NCBI GenBank assembly: GCA_014360335.1
Contig: JACIXS010000348.1
Coordinates: forward strand, 1 to 40,292
Source of the DNA: a bacterium
Lineage (GTDB): Bacteria > DUMJ01
Length of the DNA stretch: 40,292 nucleotides
Direction of reading: 5' to 3'
Part shown: positions 1-9,123 of the stretch, one piece after another
Position numbering within the stretch: position 1 is the first letter of the stretch
How the letters are laid out: every line of letters begins with the position of its first letter
Translations under genes and position numbers: made by a program
The notes under the pieces: model-generated
What the model was told of the DNA's origin: nothing
The model's database searches: none
Seen by the model: the letters and a program-made list of their open reading frames with translations, nothing else

Positions 1-867
1 ATTAAATTCTAAGGTTCCATCTTCAGTATATACTATAAGTTCCCCTTTTAGTATCATCTTGTCCCACTGTTCTGCCGTTAGAGAAAGTGTTATCTCTGGT
101 TTACTCTTCCATTTAACCTTTCCCTCACCAGTGTATTTCCAGAACCCATTACGAATCTCCTTACTAATCATACTATAGAGAATTTCGTTATATCCAATCG
201 TAAAGCTCAAAGATTTATCTAAAGAATATAGGGTATACTCTCCAAAGACTGACATACCTCTATCTATATAAGCTCTTACTCCTAGAAGGTAAAAATCTGT
301 CTTCTCATAGGAAACTTCCATACCAGATTCGGTTAATATCTCTGTAAATATTCCATCGTTGTATGGCAATATCATAGAAATATAAGGTGTGCTTGTATCT
401 ATAGAAATAATCTCTTCTCCAACTGAAAACTTTATACCAGAACTGTACGGACCAAAAGGAATAGAAATCTCAGGAAGAACAATATCTTGAGATACCCTCA
501 AATCCTTAAATGTTATTACCGTTGTTCGCCAATCTATTTCTATCTCTTTTGCCATTATATAGGGAAGTGACTGAGCTTCATATACGTTAAAATCTAGTCT
601 TTCAGTGGAGAATACATCATAGAACTCTTCCTTATTATCTTTAAGTACCTTTACATCTCCAAATGCTATAACATTCTTACTAAGAAGATCTACAATAATC
701 ACATCTGCTGAAATTACGATACCACTATCTTTCCATACCGCCTTTCCTACACCTCTTATCTCCCAAATGGTAGGGAAAAAGTATACAAAATCTCCTTTAA
801 GGGTGGTTGAAAAAACGATAGTTGGGGAAAATACAAATAGAACAATTAGAAGGAAGAATAACTTCAT
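1..867 (-). CDS. Exported LptA/OstA-like envelope protein, C-terminus cut by window edge
   Basis: An open frame of 289 codons runs without a stop from an ATG at 867 to the first base of the window, so the C-terminus is missing. It begins MKLFFLLIVLFVFSPTIVFS, a clean signal peptide with a short basic start and a hydrophobic core. Residues about 35-80 contain GKAVWKDSGIVISADVIIVD followed by a V.A.GDV segment, the pattern of the LptA/OstA beta-jellyroll repeat that binds lipopolysaccharide precursors or forms the periplasmic part of LptD. The remainder is beta-rich with alternating hydrophobic residues. It follows the preceding gene by one nucleotide (TAA-A-ATG) and is the most promoter-distal gene visible in the nagB-like operon. 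I infer a periplasmic or outer-membrane role. The family is assigned from motif resemblance only, so moderate confidence. Confidence 0.7.
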   Translation of the reverse strand, partial: MKLFFLLIVLFVFSPTIVFSTTLKGDFVYFFPTIWEIRGVGKAVWKDSGIVISADVIIVDLLSKNVIAFGDVKVLKDNKEEFYDVFSTERLDFNVYEAQSLPYIMAKEIEIDWRTTVITFKDLRVSQDIVLPEISIPFGPYSSGIKFSVGEEIISIDTSTPYISMILPYNDGIFTEILTESGMEVSYEKTDFYLLGVRAYIDRGMSVFGEYTLYSLDKSLSFTIGYNEILYSMISKEIRNGFWKYTGEGKVKWKSKPEITLSLTAEQWDKMILKGELIVYTEDGTLEFN

Positions 868-868
868 T

Positions 869-1933
869 TTATGGGACTACTTTAAACGTCCTACTCTCAC
901 TTTCTACAAAACTGCCATCTTCTCTATAACCTATTACCTTCCAAACATAAGTGGTTTCAACTGAAACTGAAGGGGCAGTATAGTTATACGAGGTCCCAGT
1001 AGTTGAATAAATATTTCCAGAGATTACTAAAGCAAAATTCTTTATACTATCATCATTAGTAAGCCACAAAAATGTTATAAGATCTCCAGGATGAAAGGTT
1101 GCATTATCTTCAGGGAACCTAAGTTTTATCCAAGTCGCCATATTTGCCTTAGCTATATTATAAAGTGTCACTAAACCTGCTAATATGGCTATACCAGCAA
1201 TTGCATTTAAGACTGGAACAGCCTGGTTTATAAATGAAACCTCTGGAGACGGCGGAATATAAGCAATCCTTACAATGTCTCCAAGTCGTGGGTACTCATT
1301 CTCAGCTTTATAGATAACTTCTGCCTTACAGGTCTTCTGGCTTAGACTTGTCACCTTACCTTTTGCTATAAGATTATTGCCTCTAAATATACCTAATACA
1401 GTCCCCTCCACTATACCTATATCCTTTCCCAAGTCACTTTCAAACACATTTCCCTCCGCATATATAACTACACTGCTACTCCTCCACATATCATCCAATC
1501 TCTTAGATAGTATGGCTATAGCATTGAGAAACGCCTCTTTTTCTAGTGGCTTCCAATCTAAGACTGTTCCAGTAAAAGGAGAACTTAAAGCATTTGTCTC
1601 TAAGATAAATGCATCTGTATTTGTTCTTGTATCTTTTATTAGAAGCTTAACATTAGCACACACATTAGAGGTATTATGTTTGAACCTTACGTCAAAACTT
1701 GCTATACCCCAATATATTGATGTAGGAGTATCTCTACCAATCCTTTCCCAGTCAAAGAAGTTACTGGTAGAAAATATTGGTGCTACTATACTACTTAGTG
1801 ACGTGTCTTCTTTTCCCTCTACGAAAACTCCCATAACCCCAATCTTTAACTTTCTCTGTTCACTAAGGGCATCGACTGGAAATAATTCAAAGATAAAAAA
1901 GATTATTATAACTATACTTAGAAACCTCCTCAT
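869..1933 (-). CDS. Exported/membrane protein with FlgT-like and Ig-like segments, unknown function
   Basis: 354 residues that I do not recognise as a named family. A signal peptide or N-anchor covers residues 1-24. Residues about 28-40 (RKLKIGVMGVFVEG) start a segment resembling the CsgG/FlgT-type 'kIaV..F' strand. Residues about 175-225 (GTVLGIFRGNNLIAKGKV ... LGDIVR) resemble the C-terminal beta domain seen in FlgT-like proteins. A hydrophobic helix lies near 242-262 (NAIAGIAILAGLVTLYNIAK). The last ~85 residues look like an Ig/FN3-type fold with TYVWKV and SRTFKV strands. It overlaps the preceding PLP-enzyme gene by 4 nt (ATGA) and is followed after 1 nt by the LptA-like gene, so the two are translationally coupled. 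I infer an envelope assembly or surface role; the domain names are suggestions. Confidence 0.7.
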   Translation of the reverse strand: MRRFLSIVIIIFFIFELFPVDALSEQRKLKIGVMGVFVEGKEDTSLSSIVAPIFSTSNFFDWERIGRDTPTSIYWGIASFDVRFKHNTSNVCANVKLLIKDTRTNTDAFILETNALSSPFTGTVLDWKPLEKEAFLNAIAILSKRLDDMWRSSSVVIYAEGNVFESDLGKDIGIVEGTVLGIFRGNNLIAKGKVTSLSQKTCKAEVIYKAENEYPRLGDIVRIAYIPPSPEVSFINQAVPVLNAIAGIAILAGLVTLYNIAKANMATWIKLRFPEDNATFHPGDLITFLWLTNDDSIKNFALVISGNIYSTTGTSYNYTAPSVSVETTYVWKVIGYREDGSFVESESRTFKVVP

Positions 1934-3144
1934 TTTACCTCCTCTAACATTTTTTCTACGCTACTAATTATACCAGTTATTACCTGGTTACGCGAATATC
2001 CTCCCTGAATAAATGCAACATATGGAGGTTTTAATATTCCATCCGCACTAAATTCACCTGTGGAACCTTGGACAAATCCTCCCCCTGCTAGGATTACAGG
2101 GTCAGAATATCCAGGAAGGTCTTGAGGTTCGGGGATATACATAGAATTTACAGGACAAAACCTCTGTATACCCTGTAAAAACCTTATGAGCTTCTCTTTT
2201 TCTTTTAGGATAACTCTCTGAACTCCATCGCCCCTAGGTTCATTCCACTTAGGTAAGACATCAAAACCCAGTTTCTCCAATATGTAACTAACTATAGTTA
2301 ATCCCTCTAGGGATTCTCCTATAAAGTGAGGGGCAAATAAGAGACCCTGAAGTATAGCTTTCTGAATTCCTAATGTTGGGCCTATGTCTCTTCCCTGTCC
2401 TGGGGCAGTAATAAAATCTCCTATCTTCTCTATGATTTCCCCTTTCCCCGCTATATATGCTCCTGTAGGTGCAAGATTCCCACCAACCCCTTTTATCAGA
2501 GAGCCCACTATAATATCCGCGCCAACTTCAGTAGGTTCCCTGTCTTCCACAAATTCGCCGTAGCAGTTATCTACAAAGATGACACTCTCTTTAAATATAT
2601 CTCTTACAGTAGAAATTATCTTTGCTATCTCATCAATAGTTAGAGATTTTCTGTGCCAGTTATACCCACAGGAACGCTGTATAAATATAAGCTTAGGGAT
2701 TTCTTTAACTTTAGACTTGATATATTCTATATCCTCTCTATACTCAAAAGGTATCTCTTGATATTCTATGCCCCACTCGGACATAGAGTTTATTACACTT
2801 TTTAGGGTATCGTATACCGGACCAGTAATAGAAAGTATCCCATCTTTTGGTCTTAGGAGGGCAAAAAGGGTACTAGAGATAGCATGAGTTCCTGAAATAA
2901 TCTGGGGCATAACTATAGCTGACTCACTAGAAAAAGAAAGGGAGAACACACGTTCCAGTGCCTCCCTTCCTCTATCATTATACCCATAACCTGTTCCTAT
3001 AAAAGAGACTACATACTCATCTATGCCTGCAGACCTAAAAGCAGAGAGAACCTTTAACTCATTCTTCCTCTTTACATTCTGTATCTCTCTTATCTTAGGC
3101 CTACAAACCTCTTCTGCCTCTTCAAGAAGCTTATCTAGATTCAT
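1930..3144 (-). CDS. Methionine-gamma-lyase-like PLP enzyme (YnbB / 'aluminium resistance' family)
   Basis: 404 residues, the usual length for the Met_gamma_lyase family typified by Bacillus YnbB. It is a fold-type I pyridoxal-phosphate enzyme distinct from classical Cys/Met metabolism enzymes. Visible hallmarks are GTGYGYNDRGREALERVF at 50-67, SGTHAI at 84-89, the cofactor-contacting Asp192 in VDNCYGEF, and the probable Schiff-base Lys218 in GSLIKGVGGNLAPTG. GGFVQGSTGEFSADGILKPPY near the C-terminus is also typical. The in vivo substrate of the family is not established. It starts in a TAATG overlap with the end of dapL and ends in an ATGA overlap with the next gene, so it belongs to the nagB-dapF-dapL operon. 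Confidence 0.9.
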   Translation of the reverse strand: MNLDKLLEEAEEVCRPKIREIQNVKRKNELKVLSAFRSAGIDEYVVSFIGTGYGYNDRGREALERVFSLSFSSESAIVMPQIISGTHAISSTLFALLRPKDGILSITGPVYDTLKSVINSMSEWGIEYQEIPFEYREDIEYIKSKVKEIPKLIFIQRSCGYNWHRKSLTIDEIAKIISTVRDIFKESVIFVDNCYGEFVEDREPTEVGADIIVGSLIKGVGGNLAPTGAYIAGKGEIIEKIGDFITAPGQGRDIGPTLGIQKAILQGLLFAPHFIGESLEGLTIVSYILEKLGFDVLPKWNEPRGDGVQRVILKEKEKLIRFLQGIQRFCPVNSMYIPEPQDLPGYSDPVILAGGGFVQGSTGEFSADGILKPPYVAFIQGGYSRNQVITGIISSVEKMLEEVK

Positions 3145-4316
3145 TAATTACCTCTTATCCCTGCAGATTCCATCCTTTCTAGAGCTTCTTTTAATACAGA
3201 TTCATCAACTGTTAGCGCTATACGGAAGTAACCCTCTCCGTTTTCTCCGTATCCTATCCCTGGAGGAACAACTATCCCTGTCTTCTCAAGCAGAAAGCTA
3301 GCAAACTCTATAGATGATTTGAAGTCCTTAGGGATAGGCACCCATAGATAAAAGGTTCCCTTAGGAGGTTTTATATCCCAACCAAGCTTCTTTAGACCTT
3401 CTACAAATATATCCCTTCTTCTGGCTATGACTCTCTTATTCTCTTCTACCACATCTTGTGGACCTCTAAGGGCAACTGTTCCTGCATATTGTATAGCCAT
3501 AAATACGCCAGAATCAACATTAGTTTTTACTATAGAAAGCCCCTCTATTATATCTTTATTACCAACAACAAAACCAATCCTCCAACCAGTCATATTGTAG
3601 GTCTTTGATAAAGAGTGAAATTCTACCGCTATATCCTTTGCTCCTTTGACCTCAAGTATACTTGGTGCAACATATCCGTCAAATGTAACCTCAGAGTAAG
3701 CGTTATCGTGACAGAGAATAATATCATACTTCTTAGCAAACTCTACCGCAGATTCAAACACTGAGAGGTCTGCCACTCCTGCTGTAGGATTATTTGGATA
3801 GTTAAGGAACATTACCTTTGCCTTACGTGCTACCTCTTCGGGGATACTAGAGAAGTCAGGTAGATATGTATCAGGTTTCAAGGGAAATGTATAAGGTATA
3901 CCACCAGCCAAGATAGTAGCAACCTTATATACAGGATATCCTGGGTCTGGTATTAGAGTAATATCTCCTGGGTCTACAAAAGCCAAGAATATATGAGCTA
4001 TACCTTCTTTTGAACCTATAAGTGTTAGGACCTCTTTTTCAGGGTCTAAAGTAACGTTAAATCTCTTCTCGTACCATTCTGCTACAGCCTTTCTAAACTC
4101 TTTTGTTCCTTCGTATGGAGGGTATTTTTGATTGCTTACAATCTTGGCAGATTCGTATAGAGCATCAACTATATGTTGAGGAGTCGGAAGGTCTGGATCT
4201 CCTATACCTAGGCTTAAAACCTTTACGCCCCTTTTTATAGCCTCTTCCTTCTTCTTATCTATCTCTGCAAATAGATAAGGCGGAATATTATCCAATCTCC
4301 TTGCCTTCTTTATCAT
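3144..4316 (-). CDS. dapL: LL-diaminopimelate aminotransferase
   Basis: 390-residue class I/II aminotransferase matching the DapL group. DapL converts tetrahydrodipicolinate directly to LL-diaminopimelate with glutamate as amino donor, bypassing the acylated steps of lysine synthesis. Visible features: [11 protein letters not shown] near 36-46, [19 protein letters not shown] at 64-82, NYPNNPTAG at 172-180, [11 protein letters not shown] at 204-214, and the PLP-binding Lys238 in [16 protein letters not shown]. It lies 3 nt downstream of dapF, which supplies the next step (LL- to meso-DAP), strong context for DapL rather than another aspartate-type aminotransferase. Product use: peptidoglycan and lysine. 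It overlaps the downstream gene by 1 nt. Confidence 0.92.
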   Translation of the reverse strand: MIKKARRLDNIPPYLFAEIDKKKEEAIKRGVKVLSLGIGDPDLPTPQHIVDALYESAKIVSNQKYPPYEGTKEFRKAVAEWYEKRFNVTLDPEKEVLTLIGSKEGIAHIFLAFVDPGDITLIPDPGYPVYKVATILAGGIPYTFPLKPDTYLPDFSSIPEEVARKAKVMFLNYPNNPTAGVADLSVFESAVEFAKKYDIILCHDNAYSEVTFDGYVAPSILEVKGAKDIAVEFHSLSKTYNMTGWRIGFVVGNKDIIEGLSIVKTNVDSGVFMAIQYAGTVALRGPQDVVEENKRVIARRRDIFVEGLKKLGWDIKPPKGTFYLWVPIPKDFKSSIEFASFLLEKTGIVVPPGIGYGENGEGYFRIALTVDESVLKEALERMESAGIRGN

Positions 4317-4319
4317 CTT

Positions 4320-5120
4320 TTACCTCCGTAATCTAGAATTTAGATATTCCTTATCTAGTTCTCCTCTAAATACCTCCTCCGCAGGACCTTCCATAAAGAT
4401 CCCTCTTTCTTTATCCCACTCTATATTGAGTTTACCTCCTGGAAGGGTAACCTCTACTAAGTTATCTGTGTAATTATTTACTATACTAGCCACAGCCACA
4501 GCACAAGCCCCACTTCCGCAGGCAAGCGTCTCTCCTGCTCCTCTCTCCCAGACTCTAACAATGAGATGGCTCTTGTCTATTACCTGAACAAACTCTACAT
4601 TAGTTCGATTAGGGAAGTCAGGATGATTCTCTATCTTAGGACCCAAATCCCTTAAAGGGATACTATAGACATCTTTTACAAAGTTTATTGCATGAGGATT
4701 CCCCATAGAGACCAGTGTAAGATTAAATCTCTTATCATCTAATATCAAAGAGTGAAACTTTATCTCCCTGGGTTGTCCCATATTTACCCTAACCCTAAAT
4801 GGATTAGTAGAGGTTACCTCGCAATCAAGAACCCCTATCTTAGTTTCCACTCTAAATAGCTTCTTGGGGTCTTTCTTGTAACCATAAAGGGTGATACAGC
4901 GTATTCCATTCCCACACATCTCAGCCTCTGTACCATCAGGATTGAACATACGCATCCTAAAATCAGCAATAGACGATTCTTCATATATCAACAATCCATC
5001 AGAGCCTACCCCAAAGTGTCTATCACATAAAAGCTTAGCTAATTCGCTAATATCATATCCCTCCGTATCCTCTATTATGACAAAGTCATTTCCTATACCG
5101 TGAGATTTCACGAAACGCAT
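4320..5120 (-). CDS. dapF: Diaminopimelate epimerase
   Basis: 266 residues, normal for DapF, which racemises one centre of LL-diaminopimelate to give the meso form for peptidoglycan and lysine by a two-cysteine, cofactor-free mechanism. Both catalytic cysteines are present: Cys69 in EMCGNGIRC and Cys201 in ETLACGSGAC. MRFVKSHGIGNDFVII at the N-terminus is the conserved start, so the ATG at 5120 must be used even though this makes dapF overlap the end of miaA by 35 nt. GNPHAINF at 140-147 and FNPDGTEAEMCG at 59-70 are also canonical. It is followed after 3 nt by dapL. Confidence 0.96.
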   Translation of the reverse strand: MRFVKSHGIGNDFVIIEDTEGYDISELAKLLCDRHFGVGSDGLLIYEESSIADFRMRMFNPDGTEAEMCGNGIRCITLYGYKKDPKKLFRVETKIGVLDCEVTSTNPFRVRVNMGQPREIKFHSLILDDKRFNLTLVSMGNPHAINFVKDVYSIPLRDLGPKIENHPDFPNRTNVEFVQVIDKSHLIVRVWERGAGETLACGSGACAVAVASIVNNYTDNLVEVTLPGGKLNIEWDKERGIFMEGPAEEVFRGELDKEYLNSRLRR

Positions 5121-6000
5121 CTTCTACCTCCTCGTAACCTATGAGTTTAACTCTTATCTCATTTCTAAACCAAGTGAGCTGTCTCTTTGCATACCGTCTT
5201 GTCTCTTTCTTTATCTCTTTTATAGCAGATTCTAAACTGTATATTCCCTGTAGATACTTTATTATCTCTCTATATCCCAAAGTTTGCAAGGAGGGAAGCT
5301 CTGGGCTATAACCCAAACTAAGTATATGCTTCGTCTCCTCTATAAGACCTAATTGTATCATCTTATCCACTCTCTCTTCAATCCTTTTATAGAGTAAATC
5401 CCTTGGAGGATTTAAGACAAAGTATACCACGTTATACTTAGGATAATCCGTATCAATACCTTTCCTATAATACGAGATAGGTTTACCTGTAGCGTAATAG
5501 ACCTCTAGGGCTCTAGTAATTCTAACCTCATCGTTAGGACTTAATTTACTTGCTGTAACAGGATCCACCCTCTGTAACTCTTCATATACACTAGGAAGCC
5601 CTTCCTTTCTAACTTTCTCTCTTACCCTCTCCCTTATTTCTTCATCTACCTTAGGTGGAAAGTCTATATCCCTTATAACCCCCCTTATATATAAACCCGT
5701 TCCTCCAACAAGAAAAGGGATTTTTCCACGTGTATATATATCTTCTATACATCTCCTTGCAAGCTTTTGGAATTCTCCAGCAGACATAACCTCATCTGGA
5801 TATATGATATCTATAAGATGGTGTGGAACTAAGTCTCTTTCTTCAGTTGTAGGTTTGGCTGTTCCTATGTCCATATATTTGTATATCTGTCTAGAATCGC
5901 AGGAGATTATCTCTCCATTAACCTTAAGTGCCCACTCTATAGCGAGCTGGGTCTTTCCACTTGCAGTTGGACCACCAATAACTATGACTGGTATCTTCAT
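5086..6000 (-). CDS. miaA: tRNA dimethylallyltransferase
   Basis: 304 residues. MiaA transfers a dimethylallyl group to N6 of A37 in tRNAs reading UNN codons (i6A37). The P-loop GPTASGKT is at residues 10-17, with ISCDSRQIYKYMDIGTAKPT at about 31-51 and HHLIDI at 62-67, all diagnostic. VGGTGLYIRG near 98-107 is the expected substrate-pocket motif. The start overlaps the upstream glycosyltransferase stop by 4 nt and the 3' end overlaps dapF by 35 nt. The partner enzyme MiaB, which methylthiolates i6A to ms2i6A, is encoded at 9890-11170 as the last gene of a different operon. Confidence 0.96.
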   Translation of the reverse strand: MKIPVIVIGGPTASGKTQLAIEWALKVNGEIISCDSRQIYKYMDIGTAKPTTEERDLVPHHLIDIIYPDEVMSAGEFQKLARRCIEDIYTRGKIPFLVGGTGLYIRGVIRDIDFPPKVDEEIRERVREKVRKEGLPSVYEELQRVDPVTASKLSPNDEVRITRALEVYYATGKPISYYRKGIDTDYPKYNVVYFVLNPPRDLLYKRIEERVDKMIQLGLIEETKHILSLGYSPELPSLQTLGYREIIKYLQGIYSLESAIKEIKKETRRYAKRQLTWFRNEIRVKLIGYEEVEDAFREISRYRK

Positions 6001-7061
6001 TTTAATACATCTTTGTATACTGCTTGAGTCTTTTCTACCATAACTTTGAATGTAAATTCTCTTATAAACCTATTATAACCGTTCTCTGCAAGTTTTTCTC
6101 TTAACCTTTCGTCTCTTATTAATCTTTCAATAGCAGAAGCCAATGCCTTAGTATCTTTTGGAGGGACAAGTATTCCCGTCTCCTCATCTTTTACTAACTC
6201 AGGGATACCACCTACATTTGATGCAATAACAGGCTTTTTCTCTGCATAAGCCTCTATAATTGATACTGGCAGGGACTCAAATAGAGAAGGTAGAACGAAT
6301 ATATCAAAATTGTTTATATAACTTCTGGCAAAGGGAAGTCCTCCAAGGAAAAATATATATCTCTTTATCTTAAGTCTCTCAACTAGAGACTCTAGTCTTC
6401 CTCTCTCTTCCCCTTCTCCTATTATAAAGAGTCCTACATCCTTAAATTTCTTAGTAATTAAATCTATTGCTTCAATAAGATAATTAATCCCTTTCCTTTT
6501 TATAAGGCTAGCGATAGTTCCAATCTTAAGCCCATCAAATTGAGGTAAAAATTTTCTCTCCTCTATAGTAGATATCCCATTGTATATAAGAGTAACCTTC
6601 TTTGGTTTTAGCCCAAATCTAATAAGAAGTTCCTTATCATTATTACACACTGCAATAACCTTTTCTGCCCATCTATTTCCCGCCATAGCGGTAAGTTTAT
6701 AATCCCAAAGGGCTATAGAATTTCCGTAACCGTGACAGGTAATAATAACTGGAATAGAAGAAAGAATTCTCTTACTGAAGAAGGCAGGTTCATATCTCCC
6801 CTGTATATGAACCAGGTCCGGTTTAAAGTCCTTTAATATGCTCTTCAGCATATTTTTATACAATCTAACGTTAAAAGGTGTAAGACCTGGTAACTTCGTG
6901 TATGGTATTTTATTCTCCTCCAAAAGAGAAATCCCTAAACCTTCTGGTCCTGCCACTAATACTTCATATTCTGACCTAATACCTTTTATCAATTCAACAG
7001 TATGAACCTCAGTTCCTCCAAGATTCATAAACGGAAGAATATAGAGTATCTTTTGAGCCAT
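5997..7061 (-). CDS. GT4-family glycosyltransferase
   Basis: 354-residue GT-B retaining glycosyltransferase. The N-terminal Rossmann half begins KILYILPFMNLGGTEVHTVEL (residues 4-24), with the GGTE/H acceptor loop typical of GT4. The C-terminal donor-binding half (about 175-345) contains GTIASLIKRKGINYLIEA and the EX7E motif Glu262...Glu270 in FESLPVSIIEAYA, followed by KPVIASNVGGIPELV. The donor and acceptor sugars cannot be read from sequence. It sits between an O-antigen-ligase-like gene and miaA, suggesting extracellular polysaccharide or lipid-linked glycan synthesis on the cytoplasmic face. A 42-nt gap separates it from the upstream gene. The GGAGG in that gap is unusually far (about 16 nt) from the ATG, so the start is slightly uncertain. 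Confidence 0.9.
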   Translation of the reverse strand: MAQKILYILPFMNLGGTEVHTVELIKGIRSEYEVLVAGPEGLGISLLEENKIPYTKLPGLTPFNVRLYKNMLKSILKDFKPDLVHIQGRYEPAFFSKRILSSIPVIITCHGYGNSIALWDYKLTAMAGNRWAEKVIAVCNNDKELLIRFGLKPKKVTLIYNGISTIEERKFLPQFDGLKIGTIASLIKRKGINYLIEAIDLITKKFKDVGLFIIGEGEERGRLESLVERLKIKRYIFFLGGLPFARSYINNFDIFVLPSLFESLPVSIIEAYAEKKPVIASNVGGIPELVKDEETGILVPPKDTKALASAIERLIRDERLREKLAENGYNRFIREFTFKVMVEKTQAVYKDVLK

Positions 7062-7103
7062 AGACCAATTTCTTCATCCTCCTCTCTAGAAAATTTCTAT
7101 AGA

Positions 7104-8231
7104 CTATCTTACTCTCTCATAAAAGTTCGATATAATCGCCCCCATAAACCATAATATTAGACCTATATGTAGAGACCACATTGTACCATCGAAGAGTTGA
7201 TGTCCAAGGTAAGCGGTAAGAGATGAGAGTAATACTAGAATAAGATTATCTTGAGTCTTTCTATAGAGGCTCAAGCCTTTTTTGTATAAACTTACTATGA
7301 AGGCAAAGAAGGATAAGAATCCAAGGGTACCCGTTTCTGCAAGAAGATTCAAGGGAAGGTTATGGGCGAAAGACATAGAAATTTCGTGTGCTTCTGGTAG
7401 TTTATACTTTGGATATACCAAAGAGAAGGTACCTATACCCGTTCCTATAATAGGATAGTCTAGAAATATCTTTATACTTGCCTTCCAGATATAGATTCTT
7501 TCCACTTTAGAACTACTATAGGGGTCTAATCGTGTATAGAAGAAGGACAGCAAGTTAGTACCTGTTAGGGTAGAATGGAAGGCAAAGATAGCAAGGGATA
7601 AAATAGCAAATAATAAAAGCATAACAACACTCTTTCTAGCCTTTTTATCACCAAAGACTAATAAAAATATTTCTCCTAAACATAATCCTACCCAAGCACC
7701 TTGAGACATACTTAGTATTAGACCAGATATGGTAAAGATAAAGAACAGGTAATGATAGACTTCACCTTTAGATAAGATACTCAACTGAACCATAGGTATA
7801 GCGGTTGCAAGAACAGTGCCTATCCCATTTTTCCCAAGAAATGGTGTATCTGCATAGGTTCCCTTGTAGAGATATCCAACAACACCTCCAAATGCAAGCA
7901 TCGAAGACCCAAGGACAAAGTAATCTAACATTCTTACAGTATCATCTTTAGAGAGTTCTTCCTTTCTTAGAAATAGGTAGGTTATGTAAATGAGGGAAAA
8001 GACAGTAAAGTTTACCAAAGAGAAATTTCTGTATGAAGAAAATACTGCAGAAAGAAGAAAAGAAAAGAGTATCAGTGTTGGTAATATGTCAAATTTAAAT
8101 CGCCAAGACCTTACTTTAAAGAACCTAGAAGCTAGATAGATAAGAAAACTTAAAGTTCCTCCTCCTAAACCTAGGAAGAAACTAAACAGATATAAGATAT
8201 TCTTATCTAAAGCACCTCTTTTTTCTTCCAT
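7104..8231 (-). CDS. O-antigen ligase / polymerase-like membrane protein (Wzy_C)
   Basis: 375 residues with about ten hydrophobic segments. The signature region is near 255-300: LDYPIIGTGIGTFSLVYPKY followed by AHNLPLNLLAETGTLGFLSF, the GxGxGtf...HN..l...aE.G loop shared by WaaL ligases and Wzy polymerases. These enzymes act at the periplasmic face, polymerising glycans or moving them from undecaprenyl diphosphate to an acceptor. Whether this one is a ligase or a polymerase cannot be decided from sequence. It lies 28 nt after the nagB-like gene and 42 nt before a GT4 glycosyltransferase, which supports a surface polysaccharide role. Confidence 0.85.
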   Translation of the reverse strand: MEEKRGALDKNILYLFSFFLGLGGGTLSFLIYLASRFFKVRSWRFKFDILPTLILFSFLLSAVFSSYRNFSLVNFTVFSLIYITYLFLRKEELSKDDTVRMLDYFVLGSSMLAFGGVVGYLYKGTYADTPFLGKNGIGTVLATAIPMVQLSILSKGEVYHYLFFIFTISGLILSMSQGAWVGLCLGEIFLLVFGDKKARKSVVMLLLFAILSLAIFAFHSTLTGTNLLSFFYTRLDPYSSSKVERIYIWKASIKIFLDYPIIGTGIGTFSLVYPKYKLPEAHEISMSFAHNLPLNLLAETGTLGFLSFFAFIVSLYKKGLSLYRKTQDNLILVLLSSLTAYLGHQLFDGTMWSLHIGLILWFMGAIISNFYERVR

Positions 8232-8259
8232 CCTTACAATATTCTAAATCTATGGATAA

Positions 8260-9033
8260 TCAAATGTCTAATTTTGAGGCAGAATCTAGGTCCAAGTAGA
8301 GGATTGCATTCTTACATCTTCTTAGGATCGATGCTGGGCAAGACTCTTCTATAGGACCTAAGAGAGTATTTCTAACCGCTTCTGCCTTCTGTTTTGCTGG
8401 CACTATACAAAATATATATGGAGAGGAAATCAGTGTCGGGATGGTCATTGTTATTGCATACTTTGGAACTTCTTCTAAGGTCTTGAAACATCCATCATTA
8501 ACCTGCTGTTGCCTACATTTCTCATCTAAATCTACTATCTTTACCTTCTTTGGGTCATTAAAATCTGCCACATGGGGATCATTAAAAGCTATATGACCAT
8601 TCTCTCCTATACCCATACAGGTTATATCTAAAGGGTTCTCCTCTAATAATTTTGTAAGTCTCTCGCATTCTTCTTCAGGATTTTCTGCGTTTCCATTTAT
8701 ATAGAATACATTTCTAAAAGGTTTATTAGCAAATAGTCTTTCCCTAAGAAAGTTGGCAAATAACTGTGGAGCATCTGAAGGTAATCCTATGTACTCATCC
8801 ATATGAAAGGCATTTATTCTATTCCATTCTAAATCTTCCCTATTTAGATAAGCCAAGAATTCGTTCTGAGATGGTGCAGCTGCAAAAACAACATTTATAA
8901 TATCCTTCACTTTAAGAAGTTCCCTCATCTTTGAAGAGACATCGTAAGCAGATGCCTTTCCCATCTCATCTCGAGTATTATAGACCTTTACTAGTAGTTC
9001 ATCGACCTTAAATTCCTTAAAAGGTATAACCAT
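8260..9033 (-). CDS. NagB-like glucosamine-6-phosphate deaminase/isomerase
   Basis: 257 residues of the NagB/6-phosphogluconolactonase superfamily. Motifs are FHMDEYIG (77-83), GIGENGHIAFNDP (141-153) and ASILR (234-238). Classical NagB (E. coli) uses Asp72, Asp141, His143 and Glu148. Here His147 and Asp79 remain, but the Asp141 equivalent is Asn145 and the Glu148 equivalent is Asp152. This, with the CRQQQVNDGCF segment at 173-183, places it in a NagB-like subgroup whose exact reaction I am less sure of. It is the first gene of the operon running to the left edge, 38 nt downstream of a TTGACA-17-TATGCT promoter, with a GGAGG-type ribosome site. Amino-sugar supply for wall or surface glycans is a plausible role. 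Confidence 0.88.
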   Translation of the reverse strand: MVIPFKEFKVDELLVKVYNTRDEMGKASAYDVSSKMRELLKVKDIINVVFAAAPSQNEFLAYLNREDLEWNRINAFHMDEYIGLPSDAPQLFANFLRERLFANKPFRNVFYINGNAENPEEECERLTKLLEENPLDITCMGIGENGHIAFNDPHVADFNDPKKVKIVDLDEKCRQQQVNDGCFKTLEEVPKYAITMTIPTLISSPYIFCIVPAKQKAEAVRNTLLGPIEESCPASILRRCKNAILYLDLDSASKLDI

Positions 9034-9070
9034 ATTCTCACTCCTTCCTCCATTGTACTATTCTAGATAA

Positions 9071-9099
9071 AGCATAGTATCAAAAATCACTATTGTCAA
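9071..9099 (-). promoter_or_regulatory. Sigma70-type promoter of the nagB-like operon
   Basis: On the minus strand a perfect TTGACA (9099-9094) is followed, after exactly 17 nt, by TATGCT (9076-9071). Transcription would begin near 9064, giving a leader of about 30 nt that ends in a GGAGG-rich ribosome site before the ATG at 9033. Seen directly; activity is inferred. Confidence 0.7.
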
Positions 9100-9123
9100 C
9101 ATAGCACAAATTTAGAAATTTTA

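Noticed and set aside
1377-1967. 196-codon plus-strand open frame opposite the FlgT-like protein gene
   Set aside because: Antisense to a gene with a signal peptide and tight operon overlaps; the translation shows no domain.
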